This document shows positions 23,478 to 35,489 of a stretch of 64,000 nt of DNA, in pieces. The stretch is from positions 14,926,021 through 14,990,020 of the forward strand of contig BSYO01000014.1 in assembly GCA_033239525.1 (NCBI GenBank), read 5' to 3'. This stretch comes from Nepenthes gracilis (lineage: Eukaryota > Streptophyta > Magnoliopsida > Caryophyllales > Nepenthaceae). The first letter of the stretch is position 1. Every line of letters starts with the position of its first letter. The position numbers were made by a program, and so were the translations under genes. Under the pieces are notes generated by a model. The model saw only the letters and a program-made list of their open reading frames with translations, was not told where the DNA came from and searched no databases.

Positions 23478-24168
23478 TCTATATTACTATATTCAATGTC
23501 AAAATAATTCTGTTTCTACCATCTTATCTTCACAATGGATCACTATTAAATATCTGTAATTATTCTTTTATATATATATATATATATATAAAAGAATATA
23601 ATAAAAGATTTTTGGTGTATAATTTCTCATTATGTCAAAAATCATCCTCCATGTTTTATCTCCGTCGGTGGAATTAGGAGGCCTCAGTCTCTTAAAAAAA
23701 TAAAACTCATTTTTTTTTAATTTAAATATTATTTTTAAATTAATGATTATAATTTAACAATTAATTTATACTAATTTTTAATTTTTTAAAAGTAATTAAA
23801 TAATAATTATTTGTTTAAAAATAAACAATCTAAATTTAAAAAAAATAATATCTAATTTTTTAAGAGATAAAACACCACCTATGAAAAACTTGTCCTTGCA
23901 ATGCAAAACTCAATTTTTGTATTATTTTATCTGTAATGTTTATAATAATTAAAATATAATTGAGAATCAAATCTACTTTAATTATAAATGTATAAAGATT
24001 ATATATTAACTGTATTATCTTAATATCTTTCAATTTTTGTTAAAAAGTTGATTTATAATAGAACTAAGACACTGCTCGCTTTATTAAAGCTTCATGGTCT
24101 AATTGCTTTGGTTTGACTTTCAATAAATTATACGCCATGGCTAATTTCACCACTAACTAGCGTGTGTA
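23478..24168. other. AT-rich 3' flank of bZIP gene
   Basis: No gene. It contains a (TA)n tract at about 23571-23590 and the foldback element at 23688-23867. The remainder is AT-rich spacer up to the target duplication of the next retrotransposon. Confidence 0.6.
23688..23867. mobile_element. Foldback MITE-like element, copy 2
   Basis: TCTCTTAAAAAA at 23688-23699 is repeated inverted as TTTTTTAAGAGA at 23856-23867, and the arms stay complementary with mismatches for about 70 bp towards the centre. Core sequence resembles the foldback at 5357-5566. There is no coding capacity. It sits about 210 bp downstream of the bZIP stop codon and could lie in the 3' transcript region. No clear target duplication was seen. 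Confidence 0.5.
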
Positions 24169-24173
24169 ATTAA

Positions 24174-24790
24174 TATTAGGAGTCACTCCCGTGTGAAAGT
24201 CCCTTTAGCCGGAGGACTCGGACGGAGTACGAGAACCCTATTTCCTACCGAAGCCCGCAGGCTTATACGAGGAGTGTCCGTGGACTATGTACAATATAAG
24301 TAAAAGGAATTCCGGTCAACATTGTTGACAAAAAGTTTTGGCTGATGGAAATGATCGGTCAACTCGTTAACCAGCCAAATATGTGTTCCACTTAATAAGA
24401 TATTGACCAGCTGAAGGTATGAAGACTTGCTCAGCATTGTCTGTGGATTCCTGAAGGCCGACCAGCCGGTCAATGGGGTGTTAACCGACCAAAAGGAGAA
24501 GATGGTCAATGGGTGTTGATCGGCTGGATATAGAAATGTTGAACGACTGCCTTCTTCACAGGACGTGAAGTTGACCTATTTGATTTGGTAGTTAGAAGAC
24601 ATAATTCTAGGGAAGACAACTAGTTATCTATAGGAATATGCATGCGCCGCCTGCTAGAAGTCAGGGTATGCGCCACCTTTGTAGGCCTTGGAAATAATGC
24701 ACTGACCGCCATGCTGAGTTAGTGGTAGCCCATCCTACTGGAGAAGTACATATATATATTGTACCTTGACTAGGTGTGTGATATTCGATA
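24174..24790 (+). repeat. Truncated 5' LTR of copia element
   Basis: Matches 31042-31690 of the 3' LTR (shared TAGGTGTGTGATAT at the end of the match), then switches to gag coding sequence at about 24790. The last ~300 bp of LTR are missing. Confidence 0.8.
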
Positions 24791-25440
24791 CATGGCGTTG
24801 GTATTGTTTCCTTCTCTACCAGCTTCTTATGACCATATCGTTACTACGTTATTATTTGAAAAGGACACCCTTAAATTGGATGAGATCATTACATCATTAC
24901 TCATAAATGAGTCAAGACGGTCACAAGGGGTCTCAAGGTCTTCACATTCTAAGGTACTTCTGACCGAATCCAGAGAAAGGAGTAGAGAACGCGACTAGAA
25001 GCCTGGAGAAAAAGATCGCAACAAGTGCGGTCAATGTATCAAAACCTTAAATGCCATCACTCTGATAAGAAGTGCCACATCAAGAAGCACTACTTCTAAT
25101 GGAAGCGTGAAAATACAGAGAAGGAGAAAGGAGAAAAAGGACGAGGAGAAGAGAAGTCATCGGTCTCAGTAGTCATAGGAAGCGATCTCCTATTAATATA
25201 TGAAAAAAATGTGATAAGTTTGACGGACCATGAGTCTAGTTGGGTGGTTGATTCTGGTGCCTCTTTGCATACCATGTCCAATAAGGGGATGTTCACTTCG
25301 TACACTTCAGGAGATTTTAGAGTGATAAGAATGGGTAACGAAGGGACATCCCAAAATATTGGTAGAGGTGACGTCGTACTAGTCATCAACAATGGAACGA
25401 AGTTGCTGTTAAAAGATGCATGACATATCCCTGACATCAG
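24790..25440 (+). pseudogene. copia gag and protease remnant
   Basis: From 24793 the frame reads LVLFPSLPASYDHIVTTLLF and DEIITSLLINESRR, the conserved C-terminal part of Tork-like gag. A decayed zinc-knuckle region follows near 25020-25090. From 25211 to 25423 the aspartic protease reads WVVDSGASLHTMSNKGMFTS, with the catalytic D-S-G kept, and ends at a stop inside the conserved block following KLLLKDA. Gag lacks its N-terminal half because of the LTR/gag deletion. The corresponding region of the element at 34383-38071 is closely related. Confidence 0.75.
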
Positions 25441-25849
25441 GTTAAATATAACTTCTATTAGCCGGCTGGATGACGAAGGTTACTGCAATACCTTCTATAA
25501 AGGTGAATGAAAGCTGACTAGAGGATCTCTAGTTATGGCACGTGGAAGGAAGTTATCCGCCCTATATATAATGAAGGCGTGTGCAGTAGCCAGGGACGTG
25601 AATGCCACAACTTGCAAGGAGTCCAAGGACCTATGGTATCGAAGGCTGGGTCATATGAGTGAACGCAAACTGTGTCATTTGACCAGAAAGGACTTTATTT
25701 CAGGAGTGAAGGAGGACGGGTTGAGAACGTGTCCTCACTGCATGGCCGATAAGTAAATGAGAGTTTCATTCTATGGAGATTTGTTCTTCATAAAGGTGAA
25801 AGTACTCAACCTGGTTCACACTAACATTGTGGATCATTCAAGGAGAAGT
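25440..25849 (+). pseudogene. copia integrase N-terminal (pre-integrase) remnant
   Basis: Contains LWYRRLGHMSERKLCHL near 25630 and CPHC near 25734, the His/Cys zinc-binding pre-integrase block of copia elements, with stops. It reads into HTNIV, the start of the core, and is cut at 25849 by the solo LTR insertion. The core resumes at 28549. Confidence 0.7.
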
Positions 25850-26509
25850 TGTAACGACCCAAACTTGAGTATCCGAACCCGACCTAGACTGTTACGGTGA
25901 AATTCTCGAATCGTCCAAAATCGGCAATTACACGTCATCAAACAAATTTAATGAACTCAACAATATCATTTAAGACACAATCCATAATCATTATAAATGC
26001 ATCATCACATAAATATCTATAATAATGATAAATAACTCTAATAAATGTCATTTATATCAATCCTCATAAATAAATCTGATAACAGCTAAACAGTAACTGA
26101 ACTAACAAAATCTTGAGTATCTCTCCTGAGAGTCTCAATCTTTGAGATCACCTCTACCTGGAGTCTACACATGCGATCACTTCTATCCTAGCGTCAACCT
26201 GTCTACTCTGGAGTCAATAAAATACAAGAGTAAGCCGAATGCCCAACAAGTAAATATAATCAACAATAAATGAATACAATTAAGCATTCTGGATAATAAA
26301 ATAATAAATAAAAATCAATAATCGCACGTAATAGATCTATCACTGTCCGAGACTCAATAACATGTCGTGTCCACAACCCGAAGGCCACGTGAACGGCTAA
26401 GTATCAAGGAAGCAATATGAATTCCGTCAAATCCGATCATCAGCACAATACGATGTCATAACTGTATGAACGACAACAGTATCCAGATATCTTATTCTGC
26501 CATAGTGGA

Positions 26510-27003
26510 CCAAATGTTGCGTATTTACACCCCCGACGGTTGGGTGAGTACCATGAGGTTACCTGGTATCCATGGTATCCCCACTACCCCTACAGTCCTC
26601 CCAGAGGCTGTACCCATAGCATGCTCATACCATCTCCGATACCCCTCACCAATGAAATCCCAGATATCATCTTCTACGATGGTCCTTAGGTTATAAACAT
26701 CTCTCTCGACTAATTGTACGAGATAATAAGAATCTGAATATTAGCTCAATATGAGGTCACCAGCATGCGAGATAATAAGAATCTCCTTTGACCTTATTTT
26801 ACCATAAGAACCAAGCCTTGCCCGTATATTTCGCCCCAACGATTAGATAAGTACCACGAGATTACCTAGTATCCATGGTATCCTACCCCCTCTGATCCCT
26901 CCAGTACATGCCCTGTATCTTGCTCATACCATCTCCGCCCCCGCCAATGATGATATCTCGGATATCATTTTCTTAAGGTCAATAGGTTATAAGCATCCAT
27001 TCT
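26510..27003. repeat. Degenerate tandem duplication, about 303-bp period
   Basis: Blocks around CATGGTATCC at 26571 and 26874, preceded by similar GATTACC/GGTTACCT(A)G(G)T sequences and followed by CTCATACCATCTCCG in both copies. Divergent, so old. Confidence 0.6.
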
Positions 27004-28008
27004 CAATATCAACGACCTCAATCCTAGGAATGGAATTAGTATTGAAAAAGTATAGACTTCTTTACGGTCCGCACACAAGCACACGGCACTCTGCTCGCCT
27101 GCACAGCTACTTTACACAACTTGCACTCCACGCACGGCCACCTTTGCCAGCACACACGCGGGCACACACATCTCCACAATACCCACACTACACACTTAAC
27201 CCACATCCACAAAGGCATTGCTTGCTTTTCCACTCACACCATTCCGGGCGTAACGAAACACGAAGGCCTGTTTTCCCCCATTCCCTCATTTTACCGAAAT
27301 TTTGGAACGATGACCCCAACGCTCCACACGAATCAATATTCAACATTTAAGGATGAAGCGGGAAAATGTTTACTTGCTACATAAGGGGTCGAAGCTCTCT
27401 TACTGCCACGGTCATGAAACCCAGCTGAACAACAGGAAACAGAGCACGATACTCTGTTTCCATGACGATACCCGAAATCCCTAAAATTGGAGTTCCGCAT
27501 GAAAAATCGATGCTCCATGATTTCATTCATTAATTTACAAAGCCTTACTTCATCATTGATTCAAAAGCCGGTCGAATCCTTACTGAGCTGAAGCTCCGCA
27601 TTCGGGTTCCCCAAATCAAAACCCTCGATTTTCCACCATTTACCACCAAATCGATTATGAAATCAAAGGATTGGGCATTAACAAGAATAAAGGAAGGATA
27701 AATTTGGTGATGGAGAATTTTACTTGCCTCACGGTGGTGGTCGACGGCGGCGGCTCCACTTCGTTCTTCCCCTTACGGTCGTCTTCTCCCCTTCCCTAAC
27801 CATAATGCTGCCTTAAGAGGTGAGAAAGTCGGTTAGGGTTTCCGAAACCTTCCTCCTTCGCCGCTCCGTACGCGCTCCTTCCCTCTTTCCTTCTTTCCTC
27901 TCATTCCTTTTCCTTTCCTTTCCTTTCTTCTTTCTTTTCCTTTTTCTTTCCTTCCTTTCTTCTTTCTTTCTTTTTCTTTTCTTCCTTCGGCCGATTCTTT
28001 CCTCATTT

Positions 28009-28020
28009 TATTTATTTATT

Positions 28021-28091
<71 letters not shown>
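28009..28091. repeat. (TTTA)n/(TTA)n microsatellite
   Basis: A run of TTTA units followed by about 20 TTA units inside the solo LTR. It yields a spurious poly-isoleucine frame. Confidence 0.9.
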
Positions 28092-28094
<3 letters not shown>

Positions 28095-28548
28095 CATATA
28101 TTTATTATTATTACTATTATTATTTTATATATATTTTTCTAATATATATTTATTTATCTCTCATAAAAATCTCAATTAATTATTTATCTAATAATAATAC
28201 TTAAAATTTTTTAATATTTTGTCCCATCTTAAATTTTAATTTCATAATTCTATTAATAAATTCTAATATACTAAAATTTATATAAATAAAATATATAATA
28301 ATTTTCTTAATTAAATAGACTTATAATTAAATTAACCCAATTAAACGTATTAATAATCAAAATACCCAACTCAACTACTAGTTCAATTTAATGGTTTAAG
28401 TATCTAAGCCTAATTTAATTATTAAAATACTTTAGACTCAAATTTTGAGCCCAATTATAAAATTTTAAAATCCAAAATAAATACTAAAATAATTATTAAA
28501 ATTAATTAGATAATTTATAAAAAAAAATATTTGAGATATTACAGAAAT

Positions 28549-29500
28549 TGTTTGGTGGAGCTTAGTACTTCGTATCTTTCATTGATGACTGTTTTGGAAA
28601 GTCGTGGGCTTACCTACTAAAGAGTAAGGATCAAATCCTCGGTATATTTGAGCAGTTTAATACTCTGGTGGAACGTCAGACGGGAAAGAAATTGAAGACC
28701 GTCCGAAATGATAATGGCGGTGAGTATATTGGAACTTTTGATGCCAACTGCTAGTCTTATGGTATTAGGTATCAGAAGATACCACCAAAAATACCACAGT
28801 TGAACAGAGTGACCGAGCGGATGAACTGCACACTTTTGGAGAAAATACAGTGCACGCTTTCTGAAGCTAAACTTCCTGCATCCTTTTTGGTAGAAGTATT
28901 GAAGACGGGACCTATATTAGTAATAAGTCATCCAATAAGCCATTGAAGGGAGAAGTTATGGAGAAGGTACGGTTAGGAAAGGAGCCCTCTTATGACCATT
29001 TACAAGTATTTAAATGCAATGCCTTTGTTCATATTCCAATAGATGAAAGGACCAAGTTGGAGTCAAAGATGATGCAGTGCGTCTTTCTGAGTTATGGGAA
29101 AGATAAGTTAGGCTACAAATTTTATGATCTAATTGAGAGAAAATTTGTCTGGTCAAGAGATGTAGCCTACGTTGAGAAAGCAACAATTGAAGATATTAGT
29201 AAGAAAACCAAGTCTAATGGCGGTTGGATAGATAAGGTGAGTGTTGAAGTGGTCTGTCCAACACCTCCGCAGGACGAGGACAATGGTCAAGGAGTGACCG
29301 AGGACAATAATGAGTCTGTTGCTGCACCTAATAAGGTCCAGGAAGAAGTCACTCCTCAACCGATCGAGGAGGTTCCCGTCCAACGATCTTTGAGGAACAA
29401 ACGGCCGTCTGGTCATCTACCATCTAGTGAGTATGTCCTATTCATTGAGATCGGAGAGCCTGAAACGTTTGATGAGGCTATAAGGAAAGATGGCTAAAAG
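28549..29500 (+). pseudogene. copia integrase core and linker remnant
   Basis: Reads YFVSFIDDCFGKSWAYLLKS, then LKTVRNDNGGEYIG, then LNRVTERMNCTLLEK: the three catalytic acidic residues (D, D, E) of the DDE core are all visible. From 28943 the frame is open for 184 codons through FVHIPIDERTKLESKMMQCV and SRDVAYVEKATIED to the variable linker (PQPIEEVPVQRSLRNKRPSG) before RT. At least one in-frame stop (near 28577, just before YFV) and others near 28755 disable it. Confidence 0.8.
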
Positions 29501-29502
29501 CC

Positions 29503-30345
29503 ATGGAAGACGAAATGAGCTCTCTTCAGGAAAATCACACCTTTGATTTAGCAAAGTTGTCTAAGGAGAAGAGAGTCCTAAGAAATAAGTGGGTCTTCCG
29601 ATTAAATACTGATAAAAATATCACACAACCAAGGTACAAGATGCGGTTGGTGGTAAAATACTTTTGTCAACGGAAGGGGGTTGACTTTGACGAAATTTTT
29701 ACCCTGATAGTAAAGATATCCTCCACAAGGGTTGTACTAGATTTAGTTGCCGCTCGAAATCTGGAGGTAAAGCAAATGGATGTCCGAACGGCCTTCCTCC
29801 TTAGTGAATTTGAAGAAAAAATTTACATGAAATAGTTGGAAGGGTTCAAAGTTAAGGAAAAGGAACGACTTATCTGTCATCTAAAGAAAAGCCTGTATGA
29901 ACTGAAACAGGCTCCAAGATAATGGTACAGAAAGTTTGAGTCAGTCATGATCAGTCAGGGTTACTAGAAAACTACTTGTGACCACTGTGTATTTTCACAG
30001 AGTTTTTTCAAGGATGACTTTGTCATCTTTCTCTTTTATGTAGATGACATGTTGATCGTTGGAAGTAATGGTACTCGGATAAAGGAGTTGAATGAACAAT
30101 TTAGGCAGTCATTTTCCATGAAGGACTTGGGGTCGGCAAAATAAATTCTTGGGTTCAAAGTTAAGGAAAAGGAACGACTTATTCGTGACCAAGAAACAGG
30201 GAGATTGTGGCTATCCCAAGAAAGTTACATTGAGAAGGTATTCCAACGTTTTAATATGGACAAGTCTAAACATGTAAGAGCACCATTGGCGAACCACCAC
30301 AAACTGAGCAGTCGTTAGTAGTCGTCCTCGAATGTTGAGAAAGCA
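29503..30345 (+). pseudogene. copia reverse transcriptase remnant
   Basis: Starts MEDEMSSLQENHTFDLAKLS and KEKRVLRNKWVFRLNTDKN, a typical copia RT opening. VKQMDVRTAFL carries the first catalytic Asp and FYVDDMLIVGSN (near 30040) the YVDD box, both intact. In-frame stops follow IYMK (29833) and others occur near 29921 and 29967, so no full-length enzyme is made. A 32-bp stretch encoding GFKVKEKERLI occurs twice in the same frame, 309 bp apart (29842-29873 and 30151-30182). Confidence 0.85.
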
Positions 30346-30349
30346 TATC

Positions 30350-31030
30350 TGAAAGGCATGCCTTATTTATCAGTTGTAGGAAGTCTGATGTACCCCTTAG
30401 TTTATACAAGGTCGGACATAGCCCATATTGTTGGCATTATCAGCCGTTTTCTATCAAACCTACGAATGGAGTATTGGTCCACGATCAAATGGATCATGAG
30501 ATATATTCGAAGAATTTCTAAGAGGTATCTGTATCTTAGAAGTGATAAGTCTTAGTCGGTGAGATACTTGGACGCTGACATGGCCAAGGACATTGACTCC
30601 CGTAAGTCCATCTCATTGTACTTGGTGAAATTTGTTGGATGAGCTGTTTTCTGGCAGTCCATGCTGCAAAAGTGCATTACCCTTTCAACTATTGAGGCCG
30701 AGTATATTGTAGTGACAGAAACTTGTAAAGAGATGTTGTGGATGAAAAAGTTTCTCCAAGAATTGGACCTCAGACAAGAAAAATATGAGATACTTTGTGA
30801 TAATTAGAGTGCCATATATCTCTATAAGAACTCATTTCATTCTAAATCGAAACATATTGATACCCAATACCATTGGGTGAGGGATGTAATTGAAGAAGAC
30901 TTACTGTCACAAAAGAAGGTCAGGACTGAAGAAAATGACACGGATATGATGACCAAAATTTTGCCAAAGGATAATAAAGAGACTTGCAATAGTTTGGCTG
31001 GGCTAATGGATTTAACTTTTCCACGGTCGT
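30350..31030 (+). pseudogene. copia RNase H remnant
   Basis: Begins with SVVGSLMYPLVYTRSDIAHI (30367 on), then SISLYLVKFVG, CITLSTIEAEYIVVTETCKE and MLWMKKFLQELDLRQE, then HSKSKHIDTQYHWVRDVIEE: the standard copia RNase H blocks with the catalytic E in IEAEY. Several stops (TAG near 30553 and 30807) break it. It ends with LAGLMDLTF just before the polypurine tract (GAGGGAAAG, 31031-31039) and the 3' LTR. Confidence 0.8.
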
Positions 31031-31041
31031 GAGGGAAAGTT

Positions 31042-31965
31042 TATTGGGGGTTACTCCCGCGTGGAAGTCCCTTTAGCCGGAGGACTTGGATGGAGTACGA
31101 GGACCCTGTTTGCTGCTGAACTCCGCGGATATGTGCGAGGAGTGTCCGCGAACATCCACAACATAAGTAGAAGGATTTCCGATCAATATTTTTGACCGAA
31201 AGTTTTGGCTGACAGAAATGACCGGCTAACTCATTGACCAGCCAAATATGTGTTCAGGTCAACATGATATTGACTGACTGAAGGCATGAAGACTTGCTCA
31301 GTATTGCCCGAGGATTCCTGAAGGCCGACCGGCCGGTCACTGCCCCATTGACCGGCCAAAAGGAGAAGACAATCAACGAGCATTGACCGGCTGGATATAG
31401 AAATGTTGAACGACTGTCTTCTTCACATGACGTACAGTTGACCTACCTGATTGGATAGTTAAAAGACGACATTTTGGAAAAAACAACTAGTCATCTGTAG
31501 GGACATGTACGCGCCGCCTGTTACAGGTCAGGGCATGTGTCACCTTTACAAGCCTTGGGAACAATGCACCAACCACCATGCTGAGTTGGTGGTAGCCCAT
31601 GCTGCTAGAGAAGTGTGTATATATATATATATATATTGTACCTTGACTAGGTGTGTGATATCTAATACAAGTGGAAATAGAAAGAGTAAAAAAAAAACTG
31701 TGAAGAGAAGAGTGAGCAGCGAGTTGAAAATAAAGTGTTGGAGCATTTATATTTTTCGTACTCTATTTTTTGATTTTCTTTCTCTTTGGTTTGTGTAACC
31801 AATCTCATATTGTGGATTTCATTTGAGGACTAAGTGTCCCATAATTTTTTTCTTAATTGAGAAGAATTTTTCACGTAAAACTTATTTGTTATTCTTCTTC
31901 CTCTTTTCTTTCTCTCTTTATGTGTTTTTGTGCATTCTGTCCAACTGTCCCTTTCTGCGCCAACA
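31042..31965 (+). repeat. 3' LTR of copia element
   Basis: 924 bp from TATTGGGGGTTACTCCC to CGCCAACA. Contains multiple W-box cores (TTGACC/GGTCAA, 31180-31445), a (TA)n tract at 31619-31636, a purine-rich start region (31670-31730) and ATTTTTCACGTAAAAC near 31867. Confidence 0.85.
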
Positions 31966-31970
31966 ATTAA

Positions 31971-32653
31971 TTAACAATACAAATTGGCGTGTTTGAAATA
32001 ATAAAATATTATAAACAATAATTTTATTATTTCATTATATGTTTTGCACTTTGGCTGAGATTTAACATGAAAAAATATGAAATTAGATTTTTTATTATTC
32101 TTTTTTAAAATATCAAAATATTTTTAATATTTTAATATAAATTAGATTTTAAATATTTTTTAATATTATTCTTTTAAAATATAAAAATCTAAAAATAAAA
32201 ATATTATTTACTTTATCTATTTTAATTATTCTCTTATTTTTATATCTAACCTAGACTGGAAAAAAAAAAAGAGCATTCTAATAGTTGGATACGACTCAAG
32301 ACAAATGGTCTAGTGTAAATCTGATTCAAGTCCCAAGTTTCAATGGCCCAAAGGACGAAGTATAAAATAGATAATGACAATCAAATAACGATTATCTAGG
32401 GTACTAATTGGGACAATCAATCATGACAATTGATTATTGAAAATTGAAGGATAATAATAAACCAGTAAATAACCCAATTCAAAAATGGTCGAAATGGTTA
32501 CCACAATTAATAATCAGACAACTTTCCTATTAAATTCAAAAGTAACATCTTCCAACAATTGTCTTGAAACGACTCTCGATACAGGCAGCGATTTCAAATG
32601 CTAATCGGATGAATAATAACCGTGACTATAAATAAATTCCTCCCAAAGTGAGG
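31971..32653. other. Spacer, mostly AT-rich; right part unidentified
   Basis: 31971-32270 is AT-rich without features. 32270-32653 has more balanced composition without an open frame; it may be old repeat sequence flanking the large LTR, but I cannot name it. Confidence 0.4.
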
Positions 32654-34382
32654 TATCACGTCCCAAATTCCAATATCATCATTTACAATTGTCTAATTAT
32701 TAATTAACCAATTAGTCATTTAATTAATATTGAACGTGAACTTTATGATGATATCTCAACCGACTCAAATTAAATAATATAAACTATACACATAATCTAA
32801 AATATGTCACGTCTCATGTGACTTCGACACTAACCTAACAATGACATTGAACTTTATATAACGGATTATGCCTATTTAAAATAAAATTAAAGTACACAAT
32901 CTGTTAAAATAAAAATTATAAACCATCTCTGACAATTAATGATCCAATAGTCAGACAAATTGATAACCCGATATCCCAAACCATATTAAACATAAATACA
33001 TTTATGAACTCATGACATCTCATATACATAAATATTGTCCAAATAATAAAAACATATTAACTATTGTCTGTAAACTGAAATATAACATTAAATATCTTAT
33101 AATTTGAATTCCAATTATTTCGCATAATTCATCTTTTAGTCTTGATCGCCCTGTAAGTATCCAAGCCTTTCATCTAACGAAGTTAGTACAATAAAAGTAA
33201 TGAGTGAATCAAAAATTTAATAAGGCACATAATTTTATAATTAAACATATATAATTTGTATTAAAAATACATCATAACAAACAATATATCAGATTTCAAT
33301 AAAGTGCTATACAATTCTGTGGCAATTTACATAATTAGCTTACTAATGTTTCTATAACACTTATGCTGGATTTTCATATTTATCTTATCATATTATTATT
33401 CAATTTATATTATCAAATCATATTGAAATATGATTTTCTTAGGAATTAAAGGTTATTGACTAAAAAAAATGAATAATTAAAAATTGAGTTATATTTATTT
33501 CTATACATCCAAAGATCGTACACTACTATTTAAGACCATAGGTGGGCATCATTCATATAACCTTATAGACGAAACTAAACGTCGCTTTTACCCGTAAACG
33601 ATAGATTTAAACTTCGATTACTACCGTAATATATTAAAATATATTATAATATACCGTCCACTGAAATATAATCATGGTCCAATGTATATACTTATGAAAA
33701 TTCTACACTTTTTTATATTTTATAATTTTCTTATTTTGGAGAAAATGATCATAATTCTTGGGATAATGATAAAATTTTCTCTTCAAATTTTATAAGTTTT
33801 TATCATATAATATTTATACTTTCTATAAAAATTTAGCTATGATATAATTTAACACATAAATACTAAATTCGTATAAGAGTATAGAAAAAATTAGTAATTA
33901 CAAAGAAATCAGCAACAATCTAGAATTTATTACATTTTATCTCTTTAACAAAGTATATAGGGCAATTTATATAAATTTTCAACACATGCAAGACTTAGCT
34001 TACTGTTTAAAATATGTAAAACCTCATATACGCATTTGAGCTATATAAGAGTTATTAAATTCATAAATTTAGACATGCTAGATAAAATAATGTAGAATTT
34101 AGTCGATACAAACAATATACATATATTTGGATATAAAACTTATACATAATTTAAAAAAATTAGTAAAATTTTATATGCATACTAAATATAAATATTATAA
34201 CTTTAAAATTATATTATATATGAGTATTTAAAATAAAAGTACTCAGAAAATTAAAGACAGAATAGTAACAAATGAAAAAATTTTGGAATATGCATACCTT
34301 AACTCTAAATTATAAAAATTCTAACTTTGATTTACTTAAATTTGGCTTCCTCTCTCTCTTTTTCTCTCTTCTCATTGTCTCC

Positions 34383-35450
34383 TGTTAGGGTTAGTCACTC
34401 CCTTGTGGATGGCTCAACAAACAAGTCTTGTCATCGGAGATTTTGTGAAGAGTAAATGACGGGGTTCATTTGGCGGAGAGCAAAACCAGAAAGCAATTTT
34501 CGATCAACGAGAGGTTGATCGGCGAAGAACTAAAGACAGTCAATACATAGGTTGACTGATGGAGAGCATTTTTGGAATGAAAACTACCAGAGCACCTTTT
34601 CGGAGAATAGAAGCCGGTCAACTCCGTTGACCAGCTAATGGAGGCCAGCTGCCAAGGAGCGGGACGGCCAATGATGCCCATTGGCAGGCACAGATTTGCC
34701 TTGAGGCAAAATGGCCGGTCAATAAGTTGACCGCCCAAGAAGGCAAATGGCAAGTGTAGATTTTGCCTAATTGGAATTTCGGTTAAAGGGTTGACCGACT
34801 GTGTAGGCAAAATGACTGATATGCGCAGGATTTACCGGTTGGCCAAAATGGAAGAATTAACCATTCTGGATGAAAGCAAAATGCCCAGTTTGTCAGGTTG
34901 GCAAGATTTGGCAGGAATACTGGTTAGGCATGAATGGATTTCTTGTTTGGAATCCAGTTGGGTCCATGGGTACCAGCTCAAAAGATTTTCTGAGCGTACG
35001 TGATTTTAGGGTACTGTTTATGCAGAGTATCTTCATATTGTTGGTAGGAACAGATTTTATCTGTAATAGAATATTCAACGGATCAACAATATATATGCAA
35101 ACTATAAACGGTGAAAAAAATGTGTCAGATATTCAAGGGTGAAAAAGAGATGAGTGCACCACTAGTGAGGAAGAAGAGAGAAAAAATAGAGAGTGAAAAC
35201 GAATGAGTATTTTCTTATTTAACTCCGGAGAGTTTTTTTTTATTATTCTCGGGTGTGTTGCAAATACTCCATCTCGAGTGTTTGTAACTAATTTTTCACA
35301 TAGTGGACTTGCAGTGGATTTTGTATCCCATGATTTTTCTTTTCGGTTGTAAAGGATTTTTCACGTAAAATTTGTATGTGCTTCTTCATCTTTTTCTTTC
35401 ACTGTGTATGACTTTACGTCATTTTATCCGACCGACCTTTTACCCCAACA
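34383..35450 (+). repeat. 5' LTR of non-autonomous copia element
   Basis: 1068 bp, TGTTAGGGTTAG...CCCCAACA. Has two W-box palindromes (34616-34632 and 34717-34732) and further TTGAC[CT] cores (34552, 34791), a likely transcript start region near 35120-35200 and GGATTTTTCACGTAAAAT near 35353. Confidence 0.85.
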
Positions 35451-35451
35451 A

Positions 35452-35463
35452 GTGGTATCAGAG
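35452..35463 (+). other. Primer-binding site (initiator tRNA-Met)
   Basis: TGGTATCAGAGA follows the 5' LTR after one base. It matches the PBS complementary to initiator tRNA-Met used by most plant copia elements. Confidence 0.85.
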
Positions 35464-35489
35464 ATAGGTTTGTGAACCGTCAGTTGGAT

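Larger units (their letters stand above)
25850..28543 (-). mobile_element. Large Ty3/gypsy-type solo LTR nested in copia integrase
   Basis: TGTAACGACCC...GATATTACA on the plus strand; imperfect 5-bp duplication GAAGT/GAAAT (25845-25849, 28544-28548). Copia integrase coding sequence is interrupted exactly here and resumes after it. The termini suggest the element sense is minus (start TGTAATATCTC, end GGGTCGTTACA). It holds no coding sequence of its own, a degenerate ~300-bp duplication, a CT-rich stretch (27880-27990) and a long (TTA)n tract. The open frames on it (26466-26696, 27030-27350, 27820-28179) are low-complexity or shadows. Confidence 0.75.
24174..31965 (+). mobile_element. Ty1/copia (Tork-like) retrotransposon with nested solo LTR
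   Basis: Bounded by a perfect 5-bp duplication ATTAA (24169-24173, 31966-31970). The 3' LTR is complete (31042-31965). The 5' LTR is truncated at about 24790, where it joins directly to gag sequence, so the end of the LTR, the PBS and the start of gag were deleted. Plus-strand order is gag, protease, integrase, RT, RNase H, the copia arrangement, with gag and protease style as in Tork/Tnt1-type elements. A 2.7-kb solo LTR (25850-28543) splits it at the start of the integrase core. Many stops show it is dead. Confidence 0.85.

Noticed and set aside
27820..28179. 119-residue plus-strand ORF with poly-Ile
   Set aside because: It is a translation of CT-rich and (TTA)n low-complexity sequence inside a solo LTR.
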